From the NCBI RefSeq assembly GCF_945859825.1, contig NZ_CAMAPC010000026.1:1-42900 (forward strand): a stretch of DNA of 42,900 nt. Reading direction: 5' to 3'. The DNA comes from Pseudoalteromonas holothuriae. GTDB lineage: Bacteria; Pseudomonadota; Gammaproteobacteria; Enterobacterales; Alteromonadaceae. Shown here one piece after another: positions 8,764-18,150 of this stretch (position 1 is its first letter; every line of letters begins with the position of its first letter). The translations under genes were made by a program, and so were the position numbers. Below the pieces are notes generated by a model that worked only from the letters and a program-made list of their open reading frames with translations, searched no databases and was not told the DNA's origin.

Positions 8764-9360
8764 CTACGCCACCGGCTCTGTTGAGAATAAGTGCTGGGTG
8801 ACAAAGCCCACATCAAGAAATGGTTGTGGCTCATGACTACTGATCAATACCTGTCCAGAAAATGACTGCAACCAATGACATAATACTTCAACCCCGTGTT
8901 GATCAAGTGCTGCACTAGGTTCATCTAAAATTAAGTAAGGCGTGTTACGCATAATCGCATTAAGCAATTGCAATTTTTTATTGTTTCCTGAAGATAAATC
9001 TTTTACGAGAGTATCTAGAAATGGTTCAAAACCGAATGCTTTAGCAAGTGTTAAAGGCATATCACAAACCCAGCTTTTACTTGTCATGGAGAGTATTTGT
9101 CGCGCAGTTAAAAAATCAGGAAAAGGGATTTTATCACAGCCCAAAGCAACATAATCTTGTAAAGCAGTTACTCGCTTGCCCGCCAGTAAAATATCTCCAG
9201 TATAGTAAGGATCTAAGCCTGCAATTAAAGTGAAAAGGGTTGTTTTCCCCAACCCATTCTCACCCAAAATACAACATTTCGGTTCCATAAATTGGTTAGT
9301 GTAATTATGAAACACCCGCTTATTTGCAAACTGCTTATGTAATTTAATAACATCAATCAT
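8764..9360 (-). CDS. ABC transporter ATP-binding protein
   Basis: A 198-residue single ATPase domain: Walker A GENGLGKTT (about 34-42), signature LSSGNNKK in place of canonical LSGGQ, Walker B YLILDEPSAALD and the switch His in ISSHE. It is short, with no extra domain. The frame is open to a TTG at 9363, but the ATG at 9360 has AAGGA eight bases upstream and is chosen. The pair resembles small ABC-2-like or CcmA-type systems, yet I cannot assign a substrate. Confidence 0.85.
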   Translation of the reverse strand: MIDVIKLHKQFANKRVFHNYTNQFMEPKCCILGENGLGKTTLFTLIAGLDPYYTGDILLAGKRVTALQDYVALGCDKIPFPDFLTARQILSMTSKSWVCDMPLTLAKAFGFEPFLDTLVKDLSSGNNKKLQLLNAIMRNTPYLILDEPSAALDQHGVEVLCHWLQSFSGQVLISSHEPQPFLDVGFVTQHLFSTEPVA

Positions 9361-9435
9361 CAAATAAATCCTTATTTTTGACGTATGTTATCATTTTAAG
9401 ACAAAGTGAAATACCGATGCATTTCTCATATATTG

Positions 9436-9494
9436 TGTAAGCAATGGGATGGACTCGCCCTCAACCTAACGAAGTGGCATTTGTAGACCACAAT
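9436..9494 (-). mobile_element. Left copy of 59-bp inverted boundary repeat (probable IS3-family end)
   Basis: Read on the minus strand, this is identical at 55 of 59 positions to 42310-42368 read on the plus strand. The outer tip is 5'-TGTAAG, consistent with the TG...CA ends of IS3-family elements. The sequence just inside differs from that of the right copy, so the IS body has been lost or replaced. Confidence 0.75.
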
Positions 9495-9574
9495 GGTAAT
9501 TGTCAGAAAACCACACCCAGAGCTTAATATTCCAGGGCAGTATTTACTGCATATTGGTAACCCCCTAAAAAACG

Positions 9575-9611
9575 AGGCCTCTATTAAAAGGAGGCTTCTA
9601 TTAAAAGGAGG
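9575..9611 (-). terminator. Possible terminator of the island operon with 17-bp direct repeat
   Basis: CTATTAAAAGGAGG occurs at 9581-9594 and again at 9598-9611. On the minus strand, GCCTC...GAGGC can pair, followed a few bases later by six T. It lies 15-50 bases past the stop of the last operon gene. The stem is short and the T-run is offset, so this is tentative. Confidence 0.35.
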
Positions 9612-9625
9612 TGGAATAGGTATAT

Positions 9626-10378
9626 TCAATAGGGCAATCGTCGCTGTATCGGCAATATAACCCGAATAGCACCTTTTAACAGCTTATAACAAACCCGCTT
9701 GAATCGTCCTGACAACTTATGTAAAACCGGCATTGATTGGTACATCATTTGTAATACAGCATCGGCTAAGACATGAGCACATACGGAATCTTTTTTATGG
9801 GCAAATTCTTCACGCATCACATCAAAAATCATCACCAGGCGACGTTGTTCTGTATTGTTCCACGCTGTGTGAGAATGCGCATCACAAAATAATAGTACTT
9901 TACCGTTTTCCCAACTTTTTATCTCTTTGCCTACCTGAAAACCAGCAGCAGGAATTTCAGCTGGTATACTCAACCCCAAATGCCCTCTGATCACGGCGTC
10001 GGTATCCCCTTGGTGTGGATTAATATTAGAGTTTGGCTCCAAAATACTGAGCGATGCGGCTGTTAAATTGGGAATACGGTCCAAGATCGCCATGGTTTTG
10101 GGACAACGCCTGCAATTTCTATGCATTTTAATACGCCAGAAGTAGAGCCCCATGGTTTTCCAATGATTCGGAGGAAAAGACATAGATTTATTAATGTAAT
10201 AGGGCTGCAAACGTTCTGGCTTTTCCGCCACCAATGCGGTCAACTCATCACGGATCACTTCCCAGTTTTCCTCGATCACCGTCACCCAAGGGTATTGCTC
10301 TGTTGCGTAAAAATTGGGTTCACCGCCCGTATATTTACCACCAAATATATTAAACCAGGGCCTGATTTGAGTATTCAT
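9626..10378 (-). CDS. Aspartyl/asparaginyl beta-hydroxylase-like Fe(II)/2-oxoglutarate dioxygenase
   Basis: A 250-residue protein of the AspH/LpxO fold. By alignment to human AspH motifs, His122 in PHQGDTD and His170 in HSHTAWNN are the two iron ligands, while Arg131 and His133 in RGHLGLSIP and Arg180 in EQRRLVMIFD bind 2-oxoglutarate. The N-terminus carries no signal peptide. Residues 190-250 form a helical, basic tail. AGGAG lies nine bases before the ATG. It is the last operon gene, 12 bases after the PKS stop, so hydroxylation of the PKS acyl product, of a peptide side chain in an operon protein, or of a lipid are all possible. The substrate is not readable from sequence. Confidence 0.85.
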   Translation of the reverse strand: MNTQIRPWFNIFGGKYTGGEPNFYATEQYPWVTVIEENWEVIRDELTALVAEKPERLQPYYINKSMSFPPNHWKTMGLYFWRIKMHRNCRRCPKTMAILDRIPNLTAASLSILEPNSNINPHQGDTDAVIRGHLGLSIPAEIPAAGFQVGKEIKSWENGKVLLFCDAHSHTAWNNTEQRRLVMIFDVMREEFAHKKDSVCAHVLADAVLQMMYQSMPVLHKLSGRFKRVCYKLLKGAIRVILPIQRRLPY

Positions 10379-10390
10379 GCTATATTTCTC

Positions 10391-13300
10391 CTAGTGCATT
10401 TGCGCTTTTATCGCGTCGATGATGGGTGTTGGGTTTTCTTTTACCAAATAGTGACTGCCCTCATGTAAACTTAGACAAAAACGCCCTTTACTCAATCCAA
10501 TCCAGCTTTGCAGTCCGGATAAAGTCGTCACCGGATCGTTTTGGCTGCCCAAAATGTGGGTGGAGCATGCTAAGGTATATAGTGAAGGTCGATAAGTTTC
10601 CAATAAGGTGATATCTGCACGCAAAGTTGCCAAATTTGCTGCCATGGCATCCTTTTGTTCCTGTTGAATATGTTGATGGTCGTAGCGTTGAATAATGGCA
10701 TCCAGAAACGCATCATCGTCCAATCGGTGTAAATCCCCACCTTTGTGTTCCTGAGGTGAATCGCAACCAGACAACACCACAAATTGCGGTGATTGATTTC
10801 GCTTGTCTAGTTCTCCCGCAACTTCATAGGCTATCAGCGCCCCCAAACTGTGACCAATCAAGGCAAAAGGTAGACTGGTATCAATCTGCTCAATAATGTT
10901 TTCTACCATGTGCGACATATTCGTAATAGGCGAAACATTGTGATTTTCTCGTCCAGGATATTGCACTGCAGTAATGTTTGCCCCAGGAATACGCCCCTTC
11001 CATTCTGCATAGGCTGATGCTCCGGAGCCCGCATAAGGAAAACAGTAAAGCCTCATTCCTTGCTGTTGCTCATCGATGGGTAACAACCAATGGTTCACCT
11101 CGGGTGTTGCAGTTTTTTCTTGTGGCAATTTGCCAGTCAGTTGTTGATAGATAAATTGTTTCACGTCCTTGATGGTGGGATAGTTGTACGCCAGAGTATT
11201 GGGCATTTTCACCCCTAAATACTGTTCTAATTGCGCTGCAAAAGAGATCGCCATCAAGGAATCCATCCCCAGAAAGTTGAAACGATGATTTTCACCCAGC
11301 GTATCAATGGAGTCGATCAACATTACAGAAGCTAGTTGGTCTCTCACAATGCCATCGATTAATGCCAGTGCATCTTGTCGTGGCATGCTGGCAATAGCAC
11401 TCAATCCATTGTCATCACTAGCAAAACCTTCTTTTGATCCGCTTTCCACTTTGGCAAATAAGGACGGTGATAAAGAGAAATCAATAAAGGCTTTGAATTT
11501 CAGCCAATCGACACCGCCTACCATCGCTTGGACAGTGCCAAGTGACAACAGACTTTTCATGGCATCTAACGCTGAAGATGGAGACATGAGCTTCAGTCCC
11601 AGTTTATTCAATACCGTTTTTTCTGACTCTTTGGCGCTCATGCCCACTTCACCCCATGGTCCCCAATCAATAGACAGAGCAGGTAAACCTCTGGCAACGC
11701 GATAATGAGCCAGAGTATCCAAAAAGTAATTGGCAGCCGTATAATGCGCTAATTCAACAGATCCCCACAGGGCCGAAACGGAGGAATACATCACAAAACA
11801 GTCCAAATCAGCATCTGCCGTTAACTCATGCAATAGCCAGGCTGCGGAAATATTGGTTTTTAGAGTGTCCAGCATTTTTTGGGTATCCAACTCAGCAATT
11901 TTGCCAAACCAATTCACTCCGGCTGCATGAATCACACCACGCAATGGTTTATCTAAACTCGCAAATAGTTGTGTCATTGCCTTGCTATCACGTATATCCA
12001 GACTTTTCACCTGAATATTAACCCCACCACTTTGCTCTGCTAGCTTTTGCATTGCGATTAAGGATTGAACCGCCTGATAACACTTGTGCTTTTTATCCAG
12101 CGATGTCCATTGCGACCGTTCAGGAAAACCGGAACGTCCGAGCAACAAAATATCTCCTACTCCCTGCTCCACTAACCATTCACAGGATTTCAGCCCCAGA
12201 CCACCTAACCCCCCGGTAATCAGATAAATGCCATTTTTTCTAAGTTTTAGACTAGTATTCTCTGGTGCCGATAATGCCTCCAACTGTGCGATAAAGCGCT
12301 GATTGTTGCGAATAGCCACTACCCGCTCCTGTTGTGGTAAATGCAGCTGTTTAAGCAGCACTTCGCAAGGAGAATCCATATCGATAATGCCACCGCGCAA
12401 TTGAGGTTGCTCCAAAAATAAAGTACGCGCAAATCCCCATACCGAAGATTGCATAATTCCCATAACTTCTGGGTTGTCTCCTTCAAGAAAATTCGCATGT
12501 TGGGTCAATATCCATAGCGGCATGACCTTGCCTGTTTCCAGCAGTGCTTGTACTACCCGAGTGAGATCTGCCGGGCCATGAACATCTTGATCAACATTCA
12601 GCGAATCAACCGTTACTTCACTTGCTCTGCCCATCGAGTTCGCATACAGCACTCGCCAGTGCTCGTCGCCTACCTTCGCTAGCGTATTAAGAATATGAGT
12701 AAACTGCTGATGATAAGCTTGCTTTGAGGATTGAGGCGAAACCTGATACACCTGACCATTAAGCCCTTGAATGACCGACTGCATCAAATCTGACGACTCT
12801 CCAATGACAATCCAGTTGATGATGTTTGTCATTTGTCCTGCACTAACAGGAGAAAGGTTCCAATTTATTTGATATAAAGGCGGAGTATCGCTTTGCACTT
12901 CAGTGCCAGTGTCAATATCAAGAGCTGAAGAAGAAAAAGCATCTAACTTGTCCCAACTCGCCCCTTTTATCCAATAGCGTTTACAATTGAAATGTTGTGG
13001 TGGCACTGACACAAATTGTCGTTCCAGTTTTTTATACATTGTATTCCAGTGCAATTGATTCCCCTGCTGATAAAACTTACCAATACTATCTAGCAGCGTA
13101 TCTGTCTCTCCTCTATCCGCCTTGGTGCGATTACAAGAACGCAAGAACAACGCCTGTTGTTGGACCAAATTTTCATTCAACATCGCCAGTGTTGTGCCTC
13201 CAGGACCAATTTCAATAAAGGTTGATAGTTCCCCGATTACCTTCACTGCCTGCTCGAATAGCACCGTTTGTTGCAGTTGCCTTCCCCAGTATTCAGCTGT

Positions 13301-16300
13301 GGGAGCCTGTTTTTGTACTTTACCGGTAACAGTAGACACCCAGGGAATACTCGGCTCGTTGTATTGCACCTTAGCTGCATAAGTCACAAAGGTATCAACA
13401 ATGTCTGCCATCATAGGGGAATGAAACGCTCGTTCCGTGTTAAGCTTTTTCACTTCGATATTTTTCGCTTTCGCCATATCAATGGCGTAGGCTATATGCT
13501 CTGATGACCCGGCTATAACCGTTGCTTTAGGACTATTTTGAGCGGCAATAGCAATATTAGGTAACAATGCCTCTACCGTTTGCCTGTCTGCCTTCAATGA
13601 AACCATTTCACCTGGGGCAACCGTTTCAATCAACTTACCGCGCCGATACAATAACTCCATCGCATCTTCAACAGTCATGCATCCTGCGACAACCGCTGCT
13701 GCATATTCTCCTATGCTATGCCCAACTAAGACTTGGGGTGTCACTCCTAAACTAAACCACAATTCAGCCAGGCTGTATTGCACGGAAAAAAGGTGGCATT
13801 GATAAGTACTGGCATCCACCTTGGCATGCTCCAAACATTCAAATACCAGTTCCCGAAACGGTTGGCCATGAGTAATTTGGTTATACACAGTCATGCAACG
13901 GTCGAAAGCTTGTCTAAACACATCAAATCGTTGATAAAGGGCATAGCCCATTTGAAAGTAATTCTGGCCTTGTCCGGTGAACACAAAGGCTGGATGAGTA
14001 TGGGGTTGAAGCAGATCTATACGGGAGTTGGCAATGGGCTTAAATCTAATAAATCGTTCTAGCTCCTTTACTAATCCATCAAAGGATTTGACGGTTACTG
14101 CAAAGCGAGCTGAAAAATCAGTCCTATGCTGCGCCTGAGTATAACAAACAGAGGCCAACGACATCCCTTGCCATTGAGAGCGACAACCATTGAGCCAATC
14201 CAACCATATCCGAGCCTGATTAACTAAAGCAGTATTGTCAGCCGCTGAAAGGGTAAACAACTCACTTTTTACTGTCCGGACAACCCGTGGAGCGTCATTG
14301 GAACCGGGCCCCTGTTCAATGATCATATGCGCTAATGCGCCACCAAAACCAAAAGAACTAACAGCAGCTCTGCGCGGCCCGGCACAATGCCATTCTTCCT
14401 CATTTTGGGCGATAGATAAACGGGAATCCGCCAATTCAATGGCGGGATTTAAGGTCTTCAAATGCAATTGAGGCGGAATTTTTTCATGTTGCAGCATAGT
14501 GAGAATTTTCAATACACTAGCGATTCCAGCTCCTGCCTCTAAGTGCCCAATACTGGCCTTCACAGAGCCAATAAAACAAGCTTCATCTCCCTTACCATAA
14601 ATTTCTCTTAACTTGTTCACTTCAATTGGATCACCGGCGGACGTGCCCGTGCCATGGGCTTCAATATAGGTCACTGTGGCAGGATCGATTTTAGCTTTAG
14701 CCAAAGTTCGACGAATCAACCTTTCCTGAGCATCGGCATTCGGGTGAGTAATGCCGTTACTGTGTCCGTCTTGCCCGAGCGCACTGGCACGGATATATCC
14801 CAACACCTTATCCCCTGCCTGCAATGCATCTGCCTTGCTTTTTAGCATCACCAAAGCGCAACCTTCCGCTCGCACATATCCGTCGGCACTGCTATCAAAT
14901 GTTTTACAGCGCCCGTCAGGTGCCATCATACCAAATTGCGAAAGAGAAATGGTTGGCCCAGGGGAAATCAGGGCATTGACACCACCCGCTATAGCCTGAC
15001 GGCATTCACCATTATTCACACTTTGTGCCGCCAGGTGCAAAGCAGTTAAAGAAGATGAACAGGCCGTGTCTATTGCCATACTTGGCCCTTTTAAATCAAA
15101 CAAGTAAGAAATCCGATTAGCCGTAATACTGTTGGCATTGCCCAAACCGGAATAAGCATTAAAACTATCCATACCTGGCATGAGTTTGATTTTCATGTAC
15201 AGGTAGTCATTCGTAGACACACCAATAAATACACCGGTATCAGACCCTTTTAACTGTTCGCGAGTGAGCCCTGCTCCTTCAAACAGACGCCAACTGGTTT
15301 CCAGCAACAAGCGTTGCTGAGGATCGATTTCGACGGCTTCTGTGGGCGAAATACCAAAAAATGCCGGATCAAACATATCGATATCATCCACAAAACCAGC
15401 CCATCTGGTGTTGGTTTTTCCGGGGGTGGCTGGTTGAGGATGGTAAAAACTGTCATTATTCCAACGGGAAGAAGGCACTTCTCTAACAGCATCTTTTCCT
15501 TGTGATAGCAGCTCCCAGAATGCTTCCGGATTATCACAGCCCCCCGGCAAACGACAAGCCATTGAAACAATGGTAATCGGTTCATCTGTAGCGTGATGTA
15601 ATTGCATCAAGGACAATTCATCACTGGCAGGAATTAATGGTTTTTTCTTGCCAACAAGCTTAAGTCTTTTTGCTTCGTATTGCACTAAACAAGAAGCGCG
15701 AGACACTTTATGATTAAGGGTTCTGGGTAAGGTATTGTTGGCGATAAAAATAATATCGTCCGGAGTAATACCATGTTCTTCTATCAAAGCATTTTGAATT
15801 TGCGCTTTCAACTTTTCTGCTTGTTCGAACTTAATATGCCTTGAAGCTTCCTGAACGACAATAAGCTGCTCCCTTTCATTTTGCGTGGTTGCAATACAGG
15901 CGCAATTACCATGATATTCACCTACCCGGGCCGAGATACTAAATTCCAAATCTTCCGCGTGATGATTAACTCCCCGAACAATCAGGGTATCTTTCTCTCT
16001 TCCGGTTAAATACAGGCGATTATTTTGAATAAACCCTACATCGCCAGTTTCAAAGTAATCACGTCCATCTATACGATGACAATATGCTTTATTGTTTGGC
16101 CAGTAACTGCTCGCTACGGCATCGCCAGCCACAACAATTTTGTTGTCTTCGATAATTTGAATAGGAAAGTGCGGCTGTATCGCATAGCCCAATAATTGTC
16201 GCTTGGTGGCCTTATCATTGGGAGCATACTCAATTACACTATGGCGCATTTGAGGATATTGTTCAGCGCCTCCAGCTGCCAACAGAGTTGCTTCTGCCAA

Positions 16301-17305
16301 CCCGTAAACCGGAATAAAAGATGATGCCTGAAAACCATTAGGCGCAAACTTGTCGCAAAAAGCATCGAGTGTGGGTACAGAAACAAATTCCGATCCAACA
16401 AACACATGTGTCAATGAACTTAAGTCATGGGAGGTTTGTTTAAGTATCTTAACGCAATGGACGAAAGCAAAATTCGGTGCGGCGCACATATTTCCCTGAT
16501 ACTCGTCGATGGCCTTAAGCCAGCGCTCGGGATCACTTAAAAACGCCGCTGGCGGCATTAAAATAGCCTGCCCTCGCTGATACAAGGTCAGCAGTAATCC
16601 GACCAGCCCCATATCATGATGCATAGGTAGCCAACCACAGGAGCGCAAATCGTCAGGTAAAGTAAAGATATCAGCCATATCCCGCACAGATGCCATAACA
16701 TTGGCATGACTGAGTTTTACTCCTTTGGGCATAGCCGTCGAACCTGATGTAAATTGAAGGTAAGCCGTATTCTGCGAAACGATACTAATCGATTTCAATT
16801 CCCCTGATTTTGCATCAACTTTAAGTTGCTCCATTGACAACAGTTGTCCGGTTAATCCATCTAAGCCAGATAGCGCTTTTATAGCCAGGTTGTCAGACAC
16901 TATCAAATTTGCACCTGCTGCCTGAGCAATATTAAAAACTCTGGATAAACCTTTTTTGTCCCGTTCTCCTTTGGGTGTTGGCACGGGCACAGCCACCACA
17001 CCAGCCACCATGCAACCAAAGAAAACCGACACAAAGTCCACCATATTTTCCAAAGCGACTAATACCACATCCCCAACATCTGCATGACGTTGTATCGCCG
17101 CACCATGTGCAAGACTTTGTTGTTCTAGCTGTTGATAACTGAATTGGCATTCAAGCTCCCCTTTGACATCCAAAAACGTTAGCGCAGTTTGTGCTGCTTG
17201 GTGCTTAGGACAACAAAGAACCAAATCGGTTATTACCGGACCACTTTTGGCCTCATTAGAAGATAAGGTTTTTTCAGTAATGGGAGTAATTTCTTGAACA
17301 TTCAT
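10391..17305 (-). CDS. Single-module hybrid FAAL-KS-AT-KR-ACP-TE polyketide synthase
   Basis: A 2304-residue type I synthase. Residues 20-550: fatty acyl-AMP ligase (FTSGSTAMPKG 186-195, WLPMHHDMGLVG, YGLAEAT, GREKDTLIVRG). About 575-1000: ketosynthase (Cys749 in DTACSS, His884 in EAHGTGT, His921). About 1105-1400: acyltransferase (Ser1197 in GHSIGE, AFHSP His1295, malonyl-type). About 1475-1890: ketoreductase (GGLGGLG 1698-1704, Ser1841, Tyr1855, Asn1859). Carrier domain with phosphopantetheine Ser2016 in GMDSL. Thioesterase 2084-2304 (Ser2153, Asp near 2257, His2285). There is no DH, no ER and, unusually, no carrier domain between FAAL and KS. Predicted chemistry: activate a fatty acid, extend by two carbons, reduce to a beta-hydroxy acyl, release. 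ATG 17305 has AAGGA seven bases away and overlaps the kinase stop. Confidence 0.93.
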   Translation of the reverse strand: MNVQEITPITEKTLSSNEAKSGPVITDLVLCCPKHQAAQTALTFLDVKGELECQFSYQQLEQQSLAHGAAIQRHADVGDVVLVALENMVDFVSVFFGCMVAGVVAVPVPTPKGERDKKGLSRVFNIAQAAGANLIVSDNLAIKALSGLDGLTGQLLSMEQLKVDAKSGELKSISIVSQNTAYLQFTSGSTAMPKGVKLSHANVMASVRDMADIFTLPDDLRSCGWLPMHHDMGLVGLLLTLYQRGQAILMPPAAFLSDPERWLKAIDEYQGNMCAAPNFAFVHCVKILKQTSHDLSSLTHVFVGSEFVSVPTLDAFCDKFAPNGFQASSFIPVYGLAEATLLAAGGAEQYPQMRHSVIEYAPNDKATKRQLLGYAIQPHFPIQIIEDNKIVVAGDAVASSYWPNNKAYCHRIDGRDYFETGDVGFIQNNRLYLTGREKDTLIVRGVNHHAEDLEFSISARVGEYHGNCACIATTQNEREQLIVVQEASRHIKFEQAEKLKAQIQNALIEEHGITPDDIIFIANNTLPRTLNHKVSRASCLVQYEAKRLKLVGKKKPLIPASDELSLMQLHHATDEPITIVSMACRLPGGCDNPEAFWELLSQGKDAVREVPSSRWNNDSFYHPQPATPGKTNTRWAGFVDDIDMFDPAFFGISPTEAVEIDPQQRLLLETSWRLFEGAGLTREQLKGSDTGVFIGVSTNDYLYMKIKLMPGMDSFNAYSGLGNANSITANRISYLFDLKGPSMAIDTACSSSLTALHLAAQSVNNGECRQAIAGGVNALISPGPTISLSQFGMMAPDGRCKTFDSSADGYVRAEGCALVMLKSKADALQAGDKVLGYIRASALGQDGHSNGITHPNADAQERLIRRTLAKAKIDPATVTYIEAHGTGTSAGDPIEVNKLREIYGKGDEACFIGSVKASIGHLEAGAGIASVLKILTMLQHEKIPPQLHLKTLNPAIELADSRLSIAQNEEEWHCAGPRRAAVSSFGFGGALAHMIIEQGPGSNDAPRVVRTVKSELFTLSAADNTALVNQARIWLDWLNGCRSQWQGMSLASVCYTQAQHRTDFSARFAVTVKSFDGLVKELERFIRFKPIANSRIDLLQPHTHPAFVFTGQGQNYFQMGYALYQRFDVFRQAFDRCMTVYNQITHGQPFRELVFECLEHAKVDASTYQCHLFSVQYSLAELWFSLGVTPQVLVGHSIGEYAAAVVAGCMTVEDAMELLYRRGKLIETVAPGEMVSLKADRQTVEALLPNIAIAAQNSPKATVIAGSSEHIAYAIDMAKAKNIEVKKLNTERAFHSPMMADIVDTFVTYAAKVQYNEPSIPWVSTVTGKVQKQAPTAEYWGRQLQQTVLFEQAVKVIGELSTFIEIGPGGTTLAMLNENLVQQQALFLRSCNRTKADRGETDTLLDSIGKFYQQGNQLHWNTMYKKLERQFVSVPPQHFNCKRYWIKGASWDKLDAFSSSALDIDTGTEVQSDTPPLYQINWNLSPVSAGQMTNIINWIVIGESSDLMQSVIQGLNGQVYQVSPQSSKQAYHQQFTHILNTLAKVGDEHWRVLYANSMGRASEVTVDSLNVDQDVHGPADLTRVVQALLETGKVMPLWILTQHANFLEGDNPEVMGIMQSSVWGFARTLFLEQPQLRGGIIDMDSPCEVLLKQLHLPQQERVVAIRNNQRFIAQLEALSAPENTSLKLRKNGIYLITGGLGGLGLKSCEWLVEQGVGDILLLGRSGFPERSQWTSLDKKHKCYQAVQSLIAMQKLAEQSGGVNIQVKSLDIRDSKAMTQLFASLDKPLRGVIHAAGVNWFGKIAELDTQKMLDTLKTNISAAWLLHELTADADLDCFVMYSSVSALWGSVELAHYTAANYFLDTLAHYRVARGLPALSIDWGPWGEVGMSAKESEKTVLNKLGLKLMSPSSALDAMKSLLSLGTVQAMVGGVDWLKFKAFIDFSLSPSLFAKVESGSKEGFASDDNGLSAIASMPRQDALALIDGIVRDQLASVMLIDSIDTLGENHRFNFLGMDSLMAISFAAQLEQYLGVKMPNTLAYNYPTIKDVKQFIYQQLTGKLPQEKTATPEVNHWLLPIDEQQQGMRLYCFPYAGSGASAYAEWKGRIPGANITAVQYPGRENHNVSPITNMSHMVENIIEQIDTSLPFALIGHSLGALIAYEVAGELDKRNQSPQFVVLSGCDSPQEHKGGDLHRLDDDAFLDAIIQRYDHQHIQQEQKDAMAANLATLRADITLLETYRPSLYTLACSTHILGSQNDPVTTLSGLQSWIGLSKGRFCLSLHEGSHYLVKENPTPIIDAIKAQMH

Positions 17306-18150
17306 ATCCATTTCCTTTTTGAATTTAAATGGCTGCAAAGGAGATCTGCATCCATTAGTTGTGCTAGCGCAGAGAACTGACGACTTTGACTCACCTGATC
17401 CAAAATAAAAGCCGCTAATGGGAGTGCGTACTGCATCCCTAACTGTGTCGCTGGACGTTGAATAAAGTATTGATTTAAATAGGTATAAGCGAAATCCTGA
17501 AGCAACCATCGTTGCAATCGATTTCGACCAGCCATGAGGTGTGCGGCTTTTATAAGCCTCAACCAACAAAGGGCCACATCAACATCCGGATTACCAGCCC
17601 GGGCATCCACCCAGTCAATGAATATCAATTGACTCTCATCAACCAAGGTATTCAATAACGTCACATTGTTGTGACATACCCTTGTAGCTTCTGGAGTATT
17701 CTCCAAACATGCAAGTAAAAGGGTTTCGGTTTTAGGTGGCAGGCTACCGCAGGTTAAAAACAGTTCTTCAATATAGTCATTGAGCAAGGGAAAGCTTTTC
17801 GGAGCTGCGCGTTGATGAAGCTTTGCATGTTGCCTTGCCAGTAATCGTGCATATGTGCGTAATCGCCATGGTTTAGTTAAAACAGCCTGCTTTACACTCA
17901 ATCCTTCAATACGATTAAAGACAAGTCCCGTGCGACTGCCTACTTGCACCAATGCGTTAACTGCAAGGGGGGTTAAACCAGCGTCGCTAGCCTGTTCCAC
18001 CATCCGAATTTCATGCTGAATATGAGATTCAGTGATCGTGGGTAAGTATAATTTGAGCACCTGCTTATCAGACCAACTGTACACCTCACAACTGTTCCCT
18101 GTTGCAAAGGGACGAATGTTTAGATCAGGATATACATTTGATGGATTCAT
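17302..18150 (-). CDS. APH-fold kinase homologue with degenerate catalytic loop (probable pseudokinase)
   Basis: 282 residues, clearly paralogous to the gene upstream (shared FATGNSCEVYSW / AFGNTCEVFSL, VLKLY / VIKLF, ALCWLR). The phosphotransferase/choline-kinase catalytic loop HxDxxxxN here reads HNNVTLLN: His160 and Asn167 remain but the catalytic Asp is Asn162. The metal-binding Asp179 in FIDWVDA is kept. It may be inactive, regulatory, or a low-activity enzyme. Overlaps of 4 bp with both neighbours (ATGA) imply tight co-translation with the active paralogue and the PKS. Confidence 0.8.
   Translation of the reverse strand: MNPSNVYPDLNIRPFATGNSCEVYSWSDKQVLKLYLPTITESHIQHEIRMVEQASDAGLTPLAVNALVQVGSRTGLVFNRIEGLSVKQAVLTKPWRLRTYARLLARQHAKLHQRAAPKSFPLLNDYIEELFLTCGSLPPKTETLLLACLENTPEATRVCHNNVTLLNTLVDESQLIFIDWVDARAGNPDVDVALCWLRLIKAAHLMAGRNRLQRWLLQDFAYTYLNQYFIQRPATQLGMQYALPLAAFILDQVSQSRQFSALAQLMDADLLCSHLNSKRKWI

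Larger units (their letters stand above)
9364..9625. other. Left island junction, no gene
   Basis: Between the ABC operon and the last island gene. It contains, in order, the left copy of the 59-bp boundary repeat (9436-9494), the 14-bp palindrome GCAGTATTTACTGC (9537-9550), and two 17-bp direct repeats with a small hairpin (9575-9611). No credible coding sequence: a 67-codon minus frame over this region has no relatives that I recognise. Confidence 0.6.

Noticed and set aside
9364..9625. Copy of the tRNA-Asp 3' end as an attL-like site at the left edge
   Set aside because: I looked for the tRNA acceptor/T-arm sequence here and found none; the only shared sequence with the right edge is the 59-bp inverted repeat.
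9626..10378. LpxO (lipid A hydroxylase)
   Set aside because: The catalytic motifs fit the shared AspH/LpxO fold, but there is no N-terminal membrane anchor and the operon context does not point to lipid A; only the family level is called.
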